Below, piece after piece: positions 33,731-45,090 of a DNA stretch of 64,000 bases. This stretch comes from Amphibalanus amphitrite (taxonomy: Eukaryota > Arthropoda > Thecostraca > Balanomorpha > Balanidae). Position numbers and translations under genes: made by a program. The stretch covers positions 124,001 to 188,000 of the forward strand of contig NW_024882323.1 in the NCBI RefSeq assembly GCF_019059575.1. The letters run 5' to 3'. The notes under the pieces were generated by a model. That model was not told where the DNA came from, did no database searches, and was given only the letters and a program-made list of their open reading frames with translations. How positions within the stretch are numbered: position 1 is the stretch's first letter; each line of letters begins with the position of its first letter.

Positions 33731-34861
33731 TGCGATAGTCATTATCCAAAAATCCAAAAGGCAGCATCGCAAGAGTTGGTCTTAACCACGTGGTAGGTAA
33801 AAGAAAACCATGTCAGAAAACGCCAAGAAGAAGACCACCACTGTTCTCCTAAAGGGGCGTGAGGAAATCAGAACAAAAGTCATACATCAATCACGCAAGG
33901 CGAACAATCTTGGCAAAATAAGCGATGCATCGCTCTGATGACACCGCAACCAACATGACGAGTGTTCGTGTGGTATCGAATATGACACTGGTAGTGAATG
34001 ATGTTACTGCTACGCATGATTCAGACTATGACTGAATGGAGTTGCCTCAGGCAGGATCGAATGGGTCGATGATGTGATGAGCGACCAATCAGGCAGGATC
34101 AAATGGGTTGATATCATGAGCAATCAATGGGACATGCTGTAGGGGCGGACGGTGGTATAAGTGTGGGTGTGGGTAACAATGTAGTCAGTGATCATCATGG
34201 TGAGCTCGGAATAAGACAGAAGGTTCGACGTGGTCATTTGGACGTAAACGGACAGTTGATATTACTACAAGCTGCCTAATCACTGCTGCGGTCCATTACT
34301 ATTCAACATTCGAGGGGCGTCTCCGTATTGTCTGCGCTTGCGTGGGGTCCGCCGGCCGAGCCAGAGCAGGCGCATACCCCGGCAGTCAACACTGTCTCAC
34401 TCTCGCCACCCTGTTCGGCCACATTGTGGCGAGTCATCGCGCTCAACATCTCGTTCGGTCACGTTTGGACAATATAAAAAATGAATTATTGGACAGTTAA
34501 ATAAATGTTCTTTTTACAAAGTTGTTACACTCCGCATGGAAGACAGAGGTGAACCGCCGGGTGTCGATGTGGCTCTCCGGTGCCAGAGGCTGGAGGAGTG
34601 GCCCCGAGCCCGCACGCAAGAAGCGGGTGGTGGAAGCTGCGACAGCAAGGCCGGTTGGGCCTGAATGGCCTCAAGAGGCGGTGCGCCAAAGGACAAGGAA
34701 TGCCAAGACACCATCGTGCTCGACCACGACAGTATCGGCGGCTTTAAGGGCTAGTACGCTGTCAACGATGCCGCTTACTCGCAGTTAAAGGGAAGAAGTC
34801 TGGGCAGCAGCCACTGGGATCGAAGCAAGCAACCTTCGCAGCAAAACAAAGAAAGCAACCT
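33731..34861. other. noncoding stretch with a 42-bp tandem duplication
   Basis: 34048-34130 holds two copies of a unit starting CAGGCAGGATC(G/A)AATGGGT. No gene recognised. An 88-codon frame at 34522 is not convincing. Confidence 0.5.
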
Positions 34862-34940
34862 TGTTTGTTTGTTTATTGAGGCTTTAGGGCGCGCCGACAG
34901 CAAAGGTCATTTTGCGCCCATAACGTCGCACTAATAAAAC
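34862..34940. repeat. dispersed repeat fragment shared with 25041-25118
   Basis: GTTTGTTTATTGAGGCTTTAG through GCGCCCATAACG. The clearer of the two copies in the window. Confidence 0.6.
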
Positions 34941-35289
34941 AAGTGTTTCAAAAGAAGAAACCTTCTAGATACCAAGACTAGAAAGTAAAAGACTTGGTCA
35001 AAACGACAAGGTAAGATAGAACAACGCAAGAGCGTCGTAACAGTCAACTGACTAGACAAGTAGACTAGAGAGGATTTGGGTCACCTTTATGATGGAGGCG
35101 AAGTTGTATGATGTCAGGAATACAGCGGCGAAGACACGCAGCCAACGATCGATGATAGTGAACATTTGAAAGATGTTGACGAAGGTTCGGATATCCCAGA
35201 GTCCGATGCTGCCGGCATCACCAAGTATAGAGACGGGCGCAGTGTGTGGCTCTAAGAGTCCTGTTATCGACAGGTTGTAACGGTCCCGT

Positions 35290-35800
35290 TCGACAAAACG
35301 CATTCATGGAATCAAAATGGATTGACATGTTGTGTTTGTCAGAAACATTTCTGACGGAAAGTATACGAACGGACTTTCTGGGCTTCCCCGACTATGCCGT
35401 CCTCTGGCCACATCGACGCAAGCCAAAGCGTGGGAGCTCAGTGATACGGGGCGGGGGAGTGGCTATCATCTACCGTGACTCAATAAAGGTTAGCTAAAAA
35501 AAAAAAATACCGATCCGGTAACCGACGCACTCTAGGTAGCACGCACCAGTCAAGGTTGGTATCTGGTGGTCGGCACCATTTACCAGCCACCAGACAGTTC
35601 CGTTGTAGTCTTCCTGGACTCACTCAGAACACAACTACAAGAAGCACTATCGAAAGGACAACCAGTGGCCCTGCCCGGGGACATGAATATCGATCTATCC
35701 ACCGAAAACGGCGCCGGAGTAACAAGATAAGAGCAGCTTTTGGATGAGCTAAACCTAAATCAGCTGGTTGGAGACGACGCACATGTCCACTCGGAGACAT
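35290..35800 (+). pseudogene. LINE endonuclease-domain fragment
   Basis: The translation shows an AP-endonuclease-like domain of a non-LTR retrotransposon: WIDMLCLSETFLTESI, FLGFPDYAVLWPHRR, RGGGVAIIYRDSIKVS up to a stop near 35495. In a second frame follow WYLVVGTIYQPPDSSVV, FLDSLRTQLQEALSKGQ and ALPGDMNIDLSTENGAG, then a stop near 35728 and DELNLNQLV. Full-length endonuclease cleaves the genomic target for reverse transcription. The reverse transcriptase is absent. At least one frameshift and one stop make it a dead fragment. Clade not certain (CR1/L2/jockey-like). Confidence 0.75.
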
Positions 35801-35861
35801 GTGCGTCGACATGTGTCCACACTTGTGTCCACACTTGGAGACTCTCCACGTCCGTCGATTC

Positions 35862-36032
35862 TCGGACATTCTCGGTACTTGTTTAAATTCTTTCCCCGCA
35901 TGATGGTAAAGGGGACATTGTTCGATGAAGTCTGCCACGCTAACTTCAGCACTAGAAGAATAGTGCAGCATCATGAGCATTCAAAACATGTAGTTTCATT
36001 TGACGAAATGCAAGTACAGCCGAAGTCAACCT
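35862..36032. repeat. dispersed repeat copy (partner at 40492-40676)
   Basis: About 170 bases alignable to 40492-40676, including CCCCGCATGA.GGTAAA, AGTCTGCCACG.TAACTTC and ATGTAGTTTCATTTGACGAA, ending together at GCAGCCGAAG. A second shared block, 35246-35310 with 40166-40235 (GGTTGTAACGG.CCGTTC), lies upstream of each, so both loci derive from one longer repeat. Confidence 0.75.
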
Positions 36033-36199
36033 GCCTGGCCCAAACTAGCAATCAAAGGGACAGCGGACTTCGGATGTATGACCGGTTTCACAGCAAGCTG
36101 ACAGTGCACTAGTGTTCATGGCTCGTGGACCGTGGTGTTGCCATGGAAACACCATGGAAACATCCGGTGGGATACGTATTGAGTGAAGAGGTTACTCCT

Positions 36200-36620
36200 G
36201 CAAGTATCATAAACCCTCTTATAAAGAGGCTCGCCAGCTTCAACGACGAGACACTGACGGAGACGGGCCGGCTCGCCAACAACGGCGTCTGCCGGCACCT
36301 GCAGAGCCTGGCCCGGGTGACGGTGCTCGGCCCGTTGCCCCGGCCGTCGGGTGAGGTTCATGGAGGCCGGTGGGAAACGACGGCCGCCTACCACCTCGAG
36401 AGGCGTTTCAAACACTGCCTGCTGCCTGGCGTGCGCCTGATCCCTCTGGGCAGGCGGCTGCTGTGGCGCTCGGGAGGGCACTACTGCGTCGTGCCTGAGT
36501 GCGCGTCGTCTTATCGGCACGACGGCGTGCACCTGACGACAGCGGGGTACGCCCGGGTGGCGGACGCCCTGGAGCTCAGCCCAACTGGCTGGCCACGTCG
36601 TTTTGTTGAGATCACCATCA
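36200..36620 (+). pseudogene. SGNH-hydrolase-like C-terminal fragment, retroelement fossil
   Basis: An open frame contains TVLGPLPRPSGEVHGGRWETT, YHLERRFKHCLLPGVRLIPLG and RHDGVHLTTAGYARVADAL. The last is the C-terminal Asp-x-x-His block of SGNH/GDSL hydrolases (DGVHLSxxGYxxxA). Related to 39480-39700 and probably to the N-terminal motif near 33463. Such domains occur in retroelement ORFs. Looks partial and broken. Confidence 0.6.
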
Positions 36621-36718
36621 TCGCTCCTCTTCTTCTCTTCTTAGCTCTTATATAGCTCGTCTTTCTTTTACATAGTGTAAAGGGAAGCCTCGTGATGCTA
36701 AGTTCATAGTTGAATGCA

Positions 36719-37077
36719 TAGCGTGACACGAAAGGCAGTGCATCTGCCAAAAAGGCACGCGCTGGGCGTCAAAGAAACGGCGCCCATCACAACCCTCATC
36801 AAAACGTGCAGTCCCAATTAAACTCGATGTAGCAGAGACCAAAGAACTAGCTCCTCAGAACAAGCAACCACGTTGTGAGGATGCAGACGTGCCAGTAAGA
36901 CAATTCCGTTCGCTCCACTTGTTGCAGATAACGGGGAAAATGAGCACACAGCAAAAGACTAAAGGGAGAGTGACAGCAAAGGCAGCGCAACTGCCAAAAA
37001 GGCACGCGCTAGGCGTCCAAGAAACGGCACCCCACACCGCCCTCATCAAAACGAACAGTCCCAATTAAACTCCATTG
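36719..37077. repeat. two direct repeats of about 110 bp, 245 bases apart
   Basis: 36719-36830 and 36964-37077 share GCCAAAAAGGCACGCGCT.GG, AAGAAACGGC and CAGTCCCAATTAAACTC.AT. Function unknown. Confidence 0.75.
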
Positions 37078-37489
37078 CGGGAGTAACGGGTGTTGGAGAT
37101 TTGCCACTCCGCCGGGCTGGTGGACCGCCCGGTGGATGAACTGGGCGCTCATCTTGCCCGCCAACGGCGGAGATCAGCTGATCGGCCGCAGACGGCAGAC
37201 GTCAGCTGTTTTGCCGTGACCTTACGGTGACCTTGTGCGCGTTTTGGCGAGCGAGATTCTGGAGCATGTTGTTTTCGGGCGTGGTGCGGGTTAGGGCCCG
37301 ATTGTGTGTTGCTGTTGAGCTGTGTTGACATCTTGGTTGAGATGTGACATGACTAAGGCTCAATACAGCCGAATGATTTGAAGACCCGTGTCGTGTCAGT
37401 TGATCGTTGCGGACGGGTGCGTAACAACGGGCTCCATTGCGACCCGGGATATACGCACACAGTAGATTTTCTAATATTCACCTCATCTT

Positions 37490-38880
37490 TTCAGGTACAT
37501 TTACAAGGGCCCCAACCGTCAGATGGCGCGGGCCGCGGACCTGGTCGGCACCGACGACGAAATCGCCGCCTACCAAGATCTCAGGTCGATCAGCACCAGC
37601 CGCTCAGCCAGCGACAGCCCAACGTCGTCGCACTTCAGGTGCATTTGGCCGATCACCAGCTCGTCTACTTTCAGCCTGGACAGGAGAGGCAGGCCGCCGA
37701 GGCCACTAAGCGCACGCACCTAACAGCATGGCTCGAGTACAACCGGGAGTCGGCCGCGGCGGACCCGGACTGCCGCCGACTGCTGTACCCGGACTTCCCG
37801 TCGACCTACACCTGGCAGACCGGCCAGGTCTGGAGGAAGTGCCGACAGCGGCAGATGATGGAAGCCATCAGCCGCGTGGTGAGCCTCTCACCGCGTCACG
37901 GGGGTGCTTCTGCACCATGTTACCGGGGCGGCATCGTTTGAAGACCTGCGGACGGTGAATGGCGTGATCTGTGCCACTTACCGTGACGCCTGCCGCCTCC
38001 GCGACCTCATGCGCGACGACCAGGAGTGGGAGGTGACGATGGAGAACGTTGCCCACACCCAGTTGCCGTGCCAGCTCCGTCGGCTCTTCACCGTCCTCCT
38101 TCTCTTCTGTATGCCGGCGGACCCGCTGCAGCTATTCCGGCGTCACGTGGAGGCGATGGCGGAAGATTCTGTTTTCCGTCACCCTGGCCTGTCATACGAC
38201 CTGCGCTGGTACTCGTGCACCTGGAGCGTCAGCTGCAGCAGGCGGCAAGGAGCTGCACGACTTCGGTCTGCCAGGGTTCACGCCCAAGCAGCGCGACCAC
38301 GCTGCCGAGCTGGAGCAGGCCGCCGAGCTGCGCCGGCTGCCGCGCATTATCCAGGAGGAGCTGGATCACGACGCCGGCGATCTCCAAGATCGGCTGCCAG
38401 TTCAGCTGCCGACACTCCTGCCTTCCCAGCGTGCCATCTTCGATCGGGTTCTGGCGGCCGTCGACGAGCACCGTCCGCTGGCCGTATTTGTGGACGTCGC
38501 CGGCGGCTCTGGGAAGACCTACCTCTTCAACGCGCTGCTGGCGGCGGTTCGGTCGCGCGGCATGGTGGCGCTCGCCGTCGCCTACAGCGACGTCGCTGCC
38601 ACAGGCAGCTCCTGGAGGGCAGCCGCACCTATCACTCCCGTTTCAAGGCGCCCCTCTTGGTCAAAGAGACATCCACGTGCGCCACCGCCGCTCAGAGACC
38701 GCTGTCGGACCTCATCCCGCGGACGGCGCTCGTGTGTAATGGGGCGCCAATGGCGCACCGGCACCACTTTGAGGCCTTCGACAGGACGCTGCGTTGCGTC
38801 ACCGGCAGCGACGTGCCGTGCGGCGGCAAAGTCTCCGTGCCCGGCGGGGACTAGAGACAAATTCTCCCCTTCATAAGGTG
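37490..38880 (+). pseudogene. Helitron helicase-region fragment
   Basis: Pieces of a Helitron Rep/helicase polyprotein follow in order in three frames: RYIYKGPNRQMARA and DDEIAAYQDLRSIST; VVALQVHLADHQLVYF and HLTAWLEYNRES with LLYPDFPSTYTW; GAASFEDLRTVNGVICATYRDACR and LPCQLRRLFTVLLLFCMPADP; then TLLPSQRAIFDRVLAAV with Walker A (VDVAGGSGKTYLFNALL, about 38490-38535). After that, LLEGSRTYHSRFKAP, TSTCA and MAHRHHFEAFDRTLR, with GGKV and a TAG inside the expected GGDFRQ motif (38852). Helitrons are rolling-circle DNA transposons; this PIF1-like 5'-3' helicase unwinds DNA during transfer. At least three frameshifts and one stop: dead copy. Confidence 0.88.
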
Positions 38881-39479
38881 AGCTTTTTTGATCAACAATC
38901 GTCGGCTTGAATTTACGCTTTTAAACCTCTAATAGTGAATCTTAATGGAATCATATTCAGCAAATACAACTGTTTTCGTGTTCTATTCTCGTGTTACTAC
39001 TTTCTACTATTTCTAAGTATTTTCGTGTTCTTATTTACTATTTTCGTGTTCTTTGTACTACTATATACAGAAGCCTGTGATTCACTTGGTTCATGCCTAC
39101 GCAGGACCAGTGTCATGAAGATCAAGGAAAGGCCACTCGCGTTGAATACAAAGTGTTGTTTTCCACTCGTTCCATCGTTCCATCGCGTCCGGTAGGCGCC
39201 AAAAACGCAGGCCGGTGGCGCAGGCGCCAGGCGCCACCTCGGCGCACTGCAGCCCCTGCCGCTGCAGACATCAGTGCTCTCACATCGTTCTTTCTCCGTT
39301 CGTGTGTCAATTGCGGCGCACTGCGCGTTCTTGATGCTAGAGCTGCGTCCAAGTATCCACTTGGTCATTAAACAAACATGTATGCTGGCGGTCAACACCG
39401 GGTTCGTTTCACTTATGACCGGTTGTTCGGCATTTCGTGTGCTAATCTGTGACCGTAGGGTGAACTACTGGGGACCGAG
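38881..39479. other. no recognised gene
   Basis: T-rich then GC-rich sequence between the Helitron fragment and an SGNH fragment. A short GGCGCCAGGCGCC palindrome lies near 39224. Confidence 0.5.
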
Positions 39480-39700
39480 TGGCCCCGCACCGCAGCCTTC
39501 AAAATGCAGCGGACCCTGTTCACGCTCGCCGACGGCGACCGGGTGAGGGTAGCCGCTCTGGGACGCCGAACGACTCGCCGCATGGGTCGTCGAGCCCAGG
39601 GAATCTGGGGAGTGGAGCGGTGGTTCGCCGACGGGGTCCACCTTTCCCCGAGTGGATACGAGAAGGCAGCGGACGCCGACACCTTCCCCTTATGACTGCG
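39480..39700 (+). pseudogene. second SGNH-hydrolase-like C-terminal fragment, retroelement fossil
   Basis: The translation shows TEWPRTAAFKMQRTLF-like sequence, then GIWGVERWFADGVHLSPSGYEKAADA, the same terminal block as at 36530. Partial and probably from a DIRS-like or related retroelement. Confidence 0.55.
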
Positions 39701-40676
39701 TCTGGGCTAGAGTGGTGCGTCTCGCGACGCTTGACGCGTTCCGGTGGATAGCCATACTTCATAACGCTCTCCCAGCCGATCTGCGACAGAGGAGAGACTA
39801 GCAAAACTTTATGAACGGCACTGAAACGACACATTATTTCAGGTGTATAAACTCGATTGTGATGTGTGTGTGAATGTTTTTATCCCGCTTTAGCCTTATG
39901 TTCCTCTATTTCTCATCAATTGACAAGAACATGTAGTGGCAATTATACATTGGATATTTTCGAGATGTGAAATAAATAAATACTCCGCCAGACTTTTGTT
40001 ACCTGCACGGCGGACGATAAGCCGTCCACCTGAGAGGCCATGGGCGTTCAGACGGCGGGAGATGTGTTGCCGCCACCGGCGATGCAGCTTCAATCGTTAC
40101 GCGTGCTAGACGCGTCTGATCATACACAGGAGCCTGAGGTTCTAACCAGTTATCATAAGCTAGCTAGCTCTATAAGTCCTGCTATAGGCAGGTTGTAACG
40201 GTTCCGTTCAACAAAACGCATTCATGGGATCAAAACCTGTTTCCACATCACTCCATTCTCGACGATGTCATTAACCAGTATATTGCGTTCAACTGTCAGC
40301 GTAATAGACGATTCTCAGTGAGCATCCGCTGGTAACGTGTTTCGTGCAACAAACGAAACTATTGCAAAATTGTATCGCATAAAATCATGCGATAGAACAA
40401 ACCAGGTCATCAGTTTAAAAAACTGGATGTGCAAACGCTCTCATTCACCGTTAGCACCACGGTGCCGGAAGCAGCGTAAAGCTCTTGAAGGATACCAAAT
40501 ACATCTTGGACATTCTTGGCACTTGTTTTACTCCCCGCATGACGGTAAAAGGGATATTGTTCGCTATGAAGTCTGCCACGTTAACTTCTGCACTTGAAGA
40601 ATTGTGCAGCATCATGAGCATTCAGCGCGCGAAACATGTAGTTTCATTTGACGAAATGCAAGTGCAGCCGAAGCAA
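39701..40676. repeat. noncoding region with two blocks shared with 35.2-36.0 kb
   Basis: 40166-40235 and 40492-40676 match 35246-35310 and 35862-36032. Here the blocks are about 260 bases apart; at the other locus the LINE fragment occupies part of the gap. Confidence 0.65.
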
Positions 40677-41237
40677 TGGACCCCGCTGACGCTGGAGCTG
40701 GCCCGGCTCCAGCACAACGAGCGATGGGGCGAGCCGGCTCCAGCAGCGGGCGACGTGGAGCTCCTCAACAAGCAGCTCCGCTTCCAAGCGTACCGCCAGT
40801 ACGCCCTATGGTGGTAAGTTATTGCCGTTCATGTGGCTAATTAAACTCGTATCGCATTCAATCGTCGTTAGTGGCTTGTGTTCTGGTAACCTCGCCTTGA
40901 TAAAGCATGAAATGATCTTACTTGGTTATCTCCGCCTAATAGAAAAGGAAATGCTGATGTGCTTATACAGTTGTTACATTTTGCAATTTATGTATCATAA
41001 AGAAGTGACATACGCTAAATTAATAATCGTCAAAAGTATACCGATTAACCTCTATTTTTGGTTCGTAAGGAAAAAGTTCGACATAACATGTTGGTTTTCA
41101 TCCCCTCCATCTCCAGGTGGGGTACGCTTGGAAGGGCGCAGCGCCGGGTCATCCCGGCCTGCGTCGTCGGAGCTGTGCGGCGCTCCCACCCAAGCCCAAA
41201 GGGCTTCTACGTGGGGTTCAACCAGGTGCCCCTGTAG
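40677..41237 (+). CDS. P2X7 C-terminal-like domain, two exons, partial
   Basis: Exon one (about 40677-40813) encodes LNKQLRFQAYRQYALWW and ends at a GTAAGT donor. Exon two (41117-41237) starts after CATCTCCAG and continues in phase with GTLGRAQRRVIPACVVGAVR, then FYVGFNQVPL and TAG. This matches the domain shared by the P2X purinoceptor 7 tail and many invertebrate orphan proteins (RxxAYRQ...W..G.LGRGxRxVIPSCxVxxIR...P..G.Y.GF). The clean splice suggests a real but truncated gene, or a piece captured by a repeat, since the repeat homology ends exactly at 40676. No transmembrane channel part is present. Confidence 0.7.
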
Positions 41238-41299
41238 GGGCACCATAGGTCCGTCCCGCCAGTGCGATATTTTAATCAAGACGCTGTGAATATGTGACG

Positions 41300-42000
41300 C
41301 TGTGCTTAATCATTGCCGTGAATCAAGATGGAAAGGTCTAAATGACAGAGTCGCAGCACGTGACTGGGCCACGAGTAGTATTCATGCCCTAGATGAGCTG
41401 CTAAATGCTGATGCGTTAGATATGGACGCTATCCTGGACGCTAAGACAGAAGTGGATATGCGCCTCACTAAGCACGGCTTCAGGTTGAACAGCCGCCCAG
41501 GACCCCCTGGCGCCGGACTGGAGAGCGGAGGGCCTTCCACAGGTATGGCTGGTAGAAATGTTCAGACAACGATAGCTTCGGCTCGCTAACGATAACGGCC
41601 GCGCCGCAACCGGACCGCCCGACTCGGGCTGTGCTACCGGATCTTTCGATTTCGGTCGTGGACACGTCACCGGACCGTCCTATCCAGGTCGTACCGCCGT
41701 ACGGCCGTACCATCTCATCGAGGCCTGGTCCAGTGGAATATGGACCGACTAATTACTGCGGCTGGGCAGGACATCCACCACGAGGTGCGTTGTTACGACG
41801 GCCGGAAGCAAGCGGCCATGAACGACCTCGCACTCAGGGTCTTCGGAATAGACCTAGCACAAGAGAAGCCACTACGCTACACAGGTAAATACTGGTTGGG
41901 TCAGGAGTGAGGTCGGTGGTATGGAGGCCACCAGCTTGGAATATTGAACGCAAGCAGCTGCTCGAATATGCAATAACCGGAAACGGAGCCCAGCACCTCA
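41300..42000 (+). other. GC-rich stretch, unrecognised coding-like frames
   Basis: A 95-codon frame (41302-41589) with LDELLNADALDMDAILDAKTE and a following frame rich in Pro/Arg may belong to the retroelement fossil downstream, but no domain is recognised. Confidence 0.3.
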
Positions 42001-42025
42001 ATCAATCAGAACAAAGCGATAACTT

Positions 42026-43480
42026 TTGGTTTTGTCTTCCTTTCTTTTCCGGGTTCAACGAGCAGCAGAAGGAGGCGGAGTGGAGTGCTGTGGTACAGGG
42101 CGTGCAGCTTCCGCCGACCCGGCCGGTCGCCGCTGCCGCTCTGCCCGCCCCGGCGCCGCCGCTGATGCAGGTCCAGGTGGTGCGGGTCGACTGCAGCCGA
42201 CCACCTCTGCACTAGTTCACTTTGCCGCCCGACACGGTCGGGCAGGCACAGGTGCGCCGCCGCCGGTCGGAGAATACGTCTCCTGCCCCCACCACTGCCA
42301 AGAGGCCCTACAGCCGTCAGAGGCACACCAACGTATGCGGGGTCACCGCCGCGTGTATCTCGACGGTTCTGGCCGTTGTGCGCCATTGGCACGTGCGTCG
42401 CGGGGCACCGTGGATTGGACGCACCGAGAAGGATCGCCTAGCGCTGCGCGGCGCGGCCAAAATCCCGCACGCCCCTCGGGTAGCAGCGACCCCGTTCCAC
42501 CCTTGACGGTTCCACTCAGAGCTAGGGCGGGCTCAAATGCACCCAGTCGACCGCGCAGCCGCCTGGGCGGCTGTCCTGCTCGGCTTCTTCGGTGCGCTGC
42601 GCGGCAGCGATTTCCTTTTTCCGACGGCTCACACTTACGACCCCCGCCGCACGTGCCAATGGCGTCACCTGACACTAAAGCGAGGCAGTCTACGACTTAC
42701 TATATCAGCGTCCAAAACGGACCAGGTATACCAAGATTCGGTGGTGAGCCTCCCTGCCCTATACGGACCTGTGTGCCCCGTCACAGCCTTTCAGATATTT
42801 ATAGAGTTCAGTGGGTTGTTTCTGAGGAGATGTGGGGATGTGAATTATTAATTAATCACACTTTATTAGTATATAGGGCCTTGCACTTTATCATCTGGAT
42901 TAAAAAAAAACGTTTCCTGCTGAGTGCAGAAAGGTAGGTAGGTGCATCGCCTGGTTCTATCACCAGGATTGGAGCAGTTATTGCAGTTGAAAGTCAAAGT
43001 TGGCTATTCATGTTTAGGCCCTGTTCTTTATTTGGCCATCTACCCCATATTGCAGTTGTGATGACAATATCGACGCCTGTGTCCCGACTCCCGACCGCCA
43101 CCCAGACACACCGGTTTTTGAGCGCGCCGACGGGCGCCACTGTACCGCGGGATGGCTGAACGGTGTGCTCAGAGACGCCGGCCTGACGCGAGACGGTCGA
43201 CTGACGACCCACAGCCTGCGTATCGGCTTCGCCACGGCAGCAGTCGCGGTCAGCGTCTCTGAGAGCGTCATCCGCATATCCAGGCGGTGGCGGGGCTTCG
43301 AGGTCAGAGGCGTCGCGGCTGATATCACGCTGGCTGTCTGGCTCCCGGGATCGGCACCTGGGACCTCAGGGACCGTCTCGAAAGAGAAAACGGACGGCGC
43401 CCCCGCAGCCGGACCCCTCGGCGGACGAAACCACCGAGCGCCCGAGCGTGAGCGCCGAGGGATTGAATGACCAGGTCTCG
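42026..43480 (+). pseudogene. tyrosine recombinase of a DIRS/Ngaro-like element, fossil
   Basis: Recognisable segments are HPVDRAAAWAAVLLGFFGALRGSDF, LTLKRGSLRLTISASKTDQ, a CPVTAF segment, and further on LTTHSLRIGFATAAVAVSVSES with the His-x-x-Arg motif of tyrosine recombinases, followed by ISRRWRG. DIRS-like retroelements use such an enzyme in place of an integrase. Parts are separated by unrelated sequence. Broken, several breaks, probably old. A Crypton origin is less likely because RNase H and zinc-knuckle-like pieces of DIRS type lie nearby. Confidence 0.7.
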
Positions 43481-43619
43481 GCCACCGTCGACATATCAGA
43501 TCTGCCAGGCGCCATTCAGGTGCTGGAAGACCTGTAAGCTGCTGCGACAGATGTTGTGAACACGACCTTGACATCATGTACGTGACAAATACAGATTTAT
43601 CGTTCCATGATTATCGTTC

Positions 43620-44180
43620 TACTGAGGGACAGCCTATAGCATGTTTACGGACAAACATGACGAGGGCGATTTACTTTGGAAAGGGCCAGGTGAGCCTTAG
43701 GTTTATTGGGGTTCTAATCCAAGCTGTCCTGGTGTGGGACGGTTTTGATTAGGCGCTGGATTTCCAAAGCGACCGCGCGGGACAGTGTGGGAAATCCCAA
43801 GCGGGATTTAACGTATTTTTAGCCACAACCGGCTTCGGACCCGCTCGGGTATTCCAGACTGGAAATGCGGGGCAAACTGGGAAATCCAGCTCTGGATCGC
43901 ACGTTTGATTTGCTATTGCCGACTCCGGAAGAGTGCGGAAAATTCGGATCGGTTGTGCGGGGCAGATCCGGAAATCGCGCTTGGGATGACTCGCATATTT
44001 GTCTTAGGCGGTGCAGGAAACGTGCGGGATGCCCCAAGCCAGCATACGGGTAGAATCCGGATTTCCGGACCGTTTCATCCAGTACAAAGCTGTTTCGAAA
44101 CGGCCTGATATTTCAGGCGGCTTGCAAACGGACGGAGTTTTCACACGGTCTGTAACATAAATAGTTAAGTGCCTTATGAA
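43620..44180. repeat. degenerate repeated motifs of GCGGG...GGAAATC type
   Basis: GCGGG(G/A)CA followed by GGAAATC occurs several times at roughly 70-100 base spacing (43780, 43870, 43960 and onward). It may be an eroded satellite. No coding function seen. Confidence 0.4.
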
Positions 44181-44585
44181 GTAAGTGTCGTGTAATACGT
44201 GCATAAGTGTATATTTATTCTTTGATAGCGAATATGTCCCTGAAAAGGATGCTGATATGCCACAATGATAGTGAGGCTAAATGGAGCATGACGCTATGAA
44301 GGTCCACCCAAGAGAAGGTGGGTCAAGGGTAAGAAAAAGGAACAAGATCGTATGAATGGGACGTAGACGAGGAGGAATTCTAACACAAGACCTTCTTCAA
44401 AGGTCTTCTGAAATATATCTTCAAAGATTGAAAATGCCCACGAAGTTCCGAACCTGGATGTGCTGCGCCATGCTGCCTCCGAAGCAAGGGCAGCTGATCG
44501 GTTCAGCAAGAATCCAAGCATCGATATCGACGTTACCATGAAAGCTACACGTGCTTCTGATGTAGTGTCCGAAAAACTTATGGGT

Positions 44586-44645
44586 ATATGATATACATGT
44601 TACAGGCAATGTGTGGAATCACGAAATTCTATAGAATGTCTACGA
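44586..44645. repeat. third fragment of the TA/palindrome element
   Basis: GTTACAGGCAATGTGTGGAAT at about 44599 is followed by AATTCTATAGAATG, matching the left border of the block at 31049-31088. Shows the block is a dispersed family. Confidence 0.7.
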
Positions 44646-44729
44646 AATATACGTTGCTTTCCATCATATGAGTGTATGAGTGTATAGTTTCTCTGGAAAG
44701 TATCGCTACCTGGAGCTGGGGGCGCCACG

Positions 44730-45090
44730 CTACTGGTGACCACCCCACCGGCCAGCCGGCCAGGTGACGCCACAACACGTCCGCGATGGCGGCAAATCCC
44801 CACATCCTCCATACAGCACTCGACTGGGACCTGCTCCGACGGCCTGTCCTCTCTACAGCGAGCCCCAAAGCCGCCTAGGGCAACCGTCTGCCAGAATTTC
44901 CTGGCCGGTCGCTGCCCCGCCCACCCGTGCCCGTGGCTCAGACTACACCCGGCCTGCTGCACCTGTCGACAGAACGACCACGCGACAGAGCAGCACCACA
45001 CGAGAGACCGCGGCCAGCTGACCGCCCCCAGTCCGGACGTCCGACGCCACCAGCCGTACGGGTCGGCCGGCCGCGTCTCCCGACGCTGAG
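44730..45090 (+). pseudogene. gag-like zinc-binding fragment of a DIRS-like element, fossil
   Basis: The frame contains VCQNFLAGRCPAHPCPWLRL followed by HPACCTC, a Cys/His pattern seen in the first ORF of DIRS/Ngaro-like elements (ICxxFNxGxC...C...H.C). Probably from the same element type as the recombinase and RNase H pieces. Partial and broken. Confidence 0.5.

Noticed and set aside
37092-37424. Possible solo LTR (TGTTGGAG...GTAACA) followed by a GGCTCCATTGCGACCCGGGAT stretch
   Set aside because: No second copy, no target duplication seen; resemblance to a primer-binding region is too weak.
43014-43577. 187-codon minus-strand frame
   Set aside because: Antisense of the tyrosine-recombinase fossil; GC-rich codons keep both strands open.
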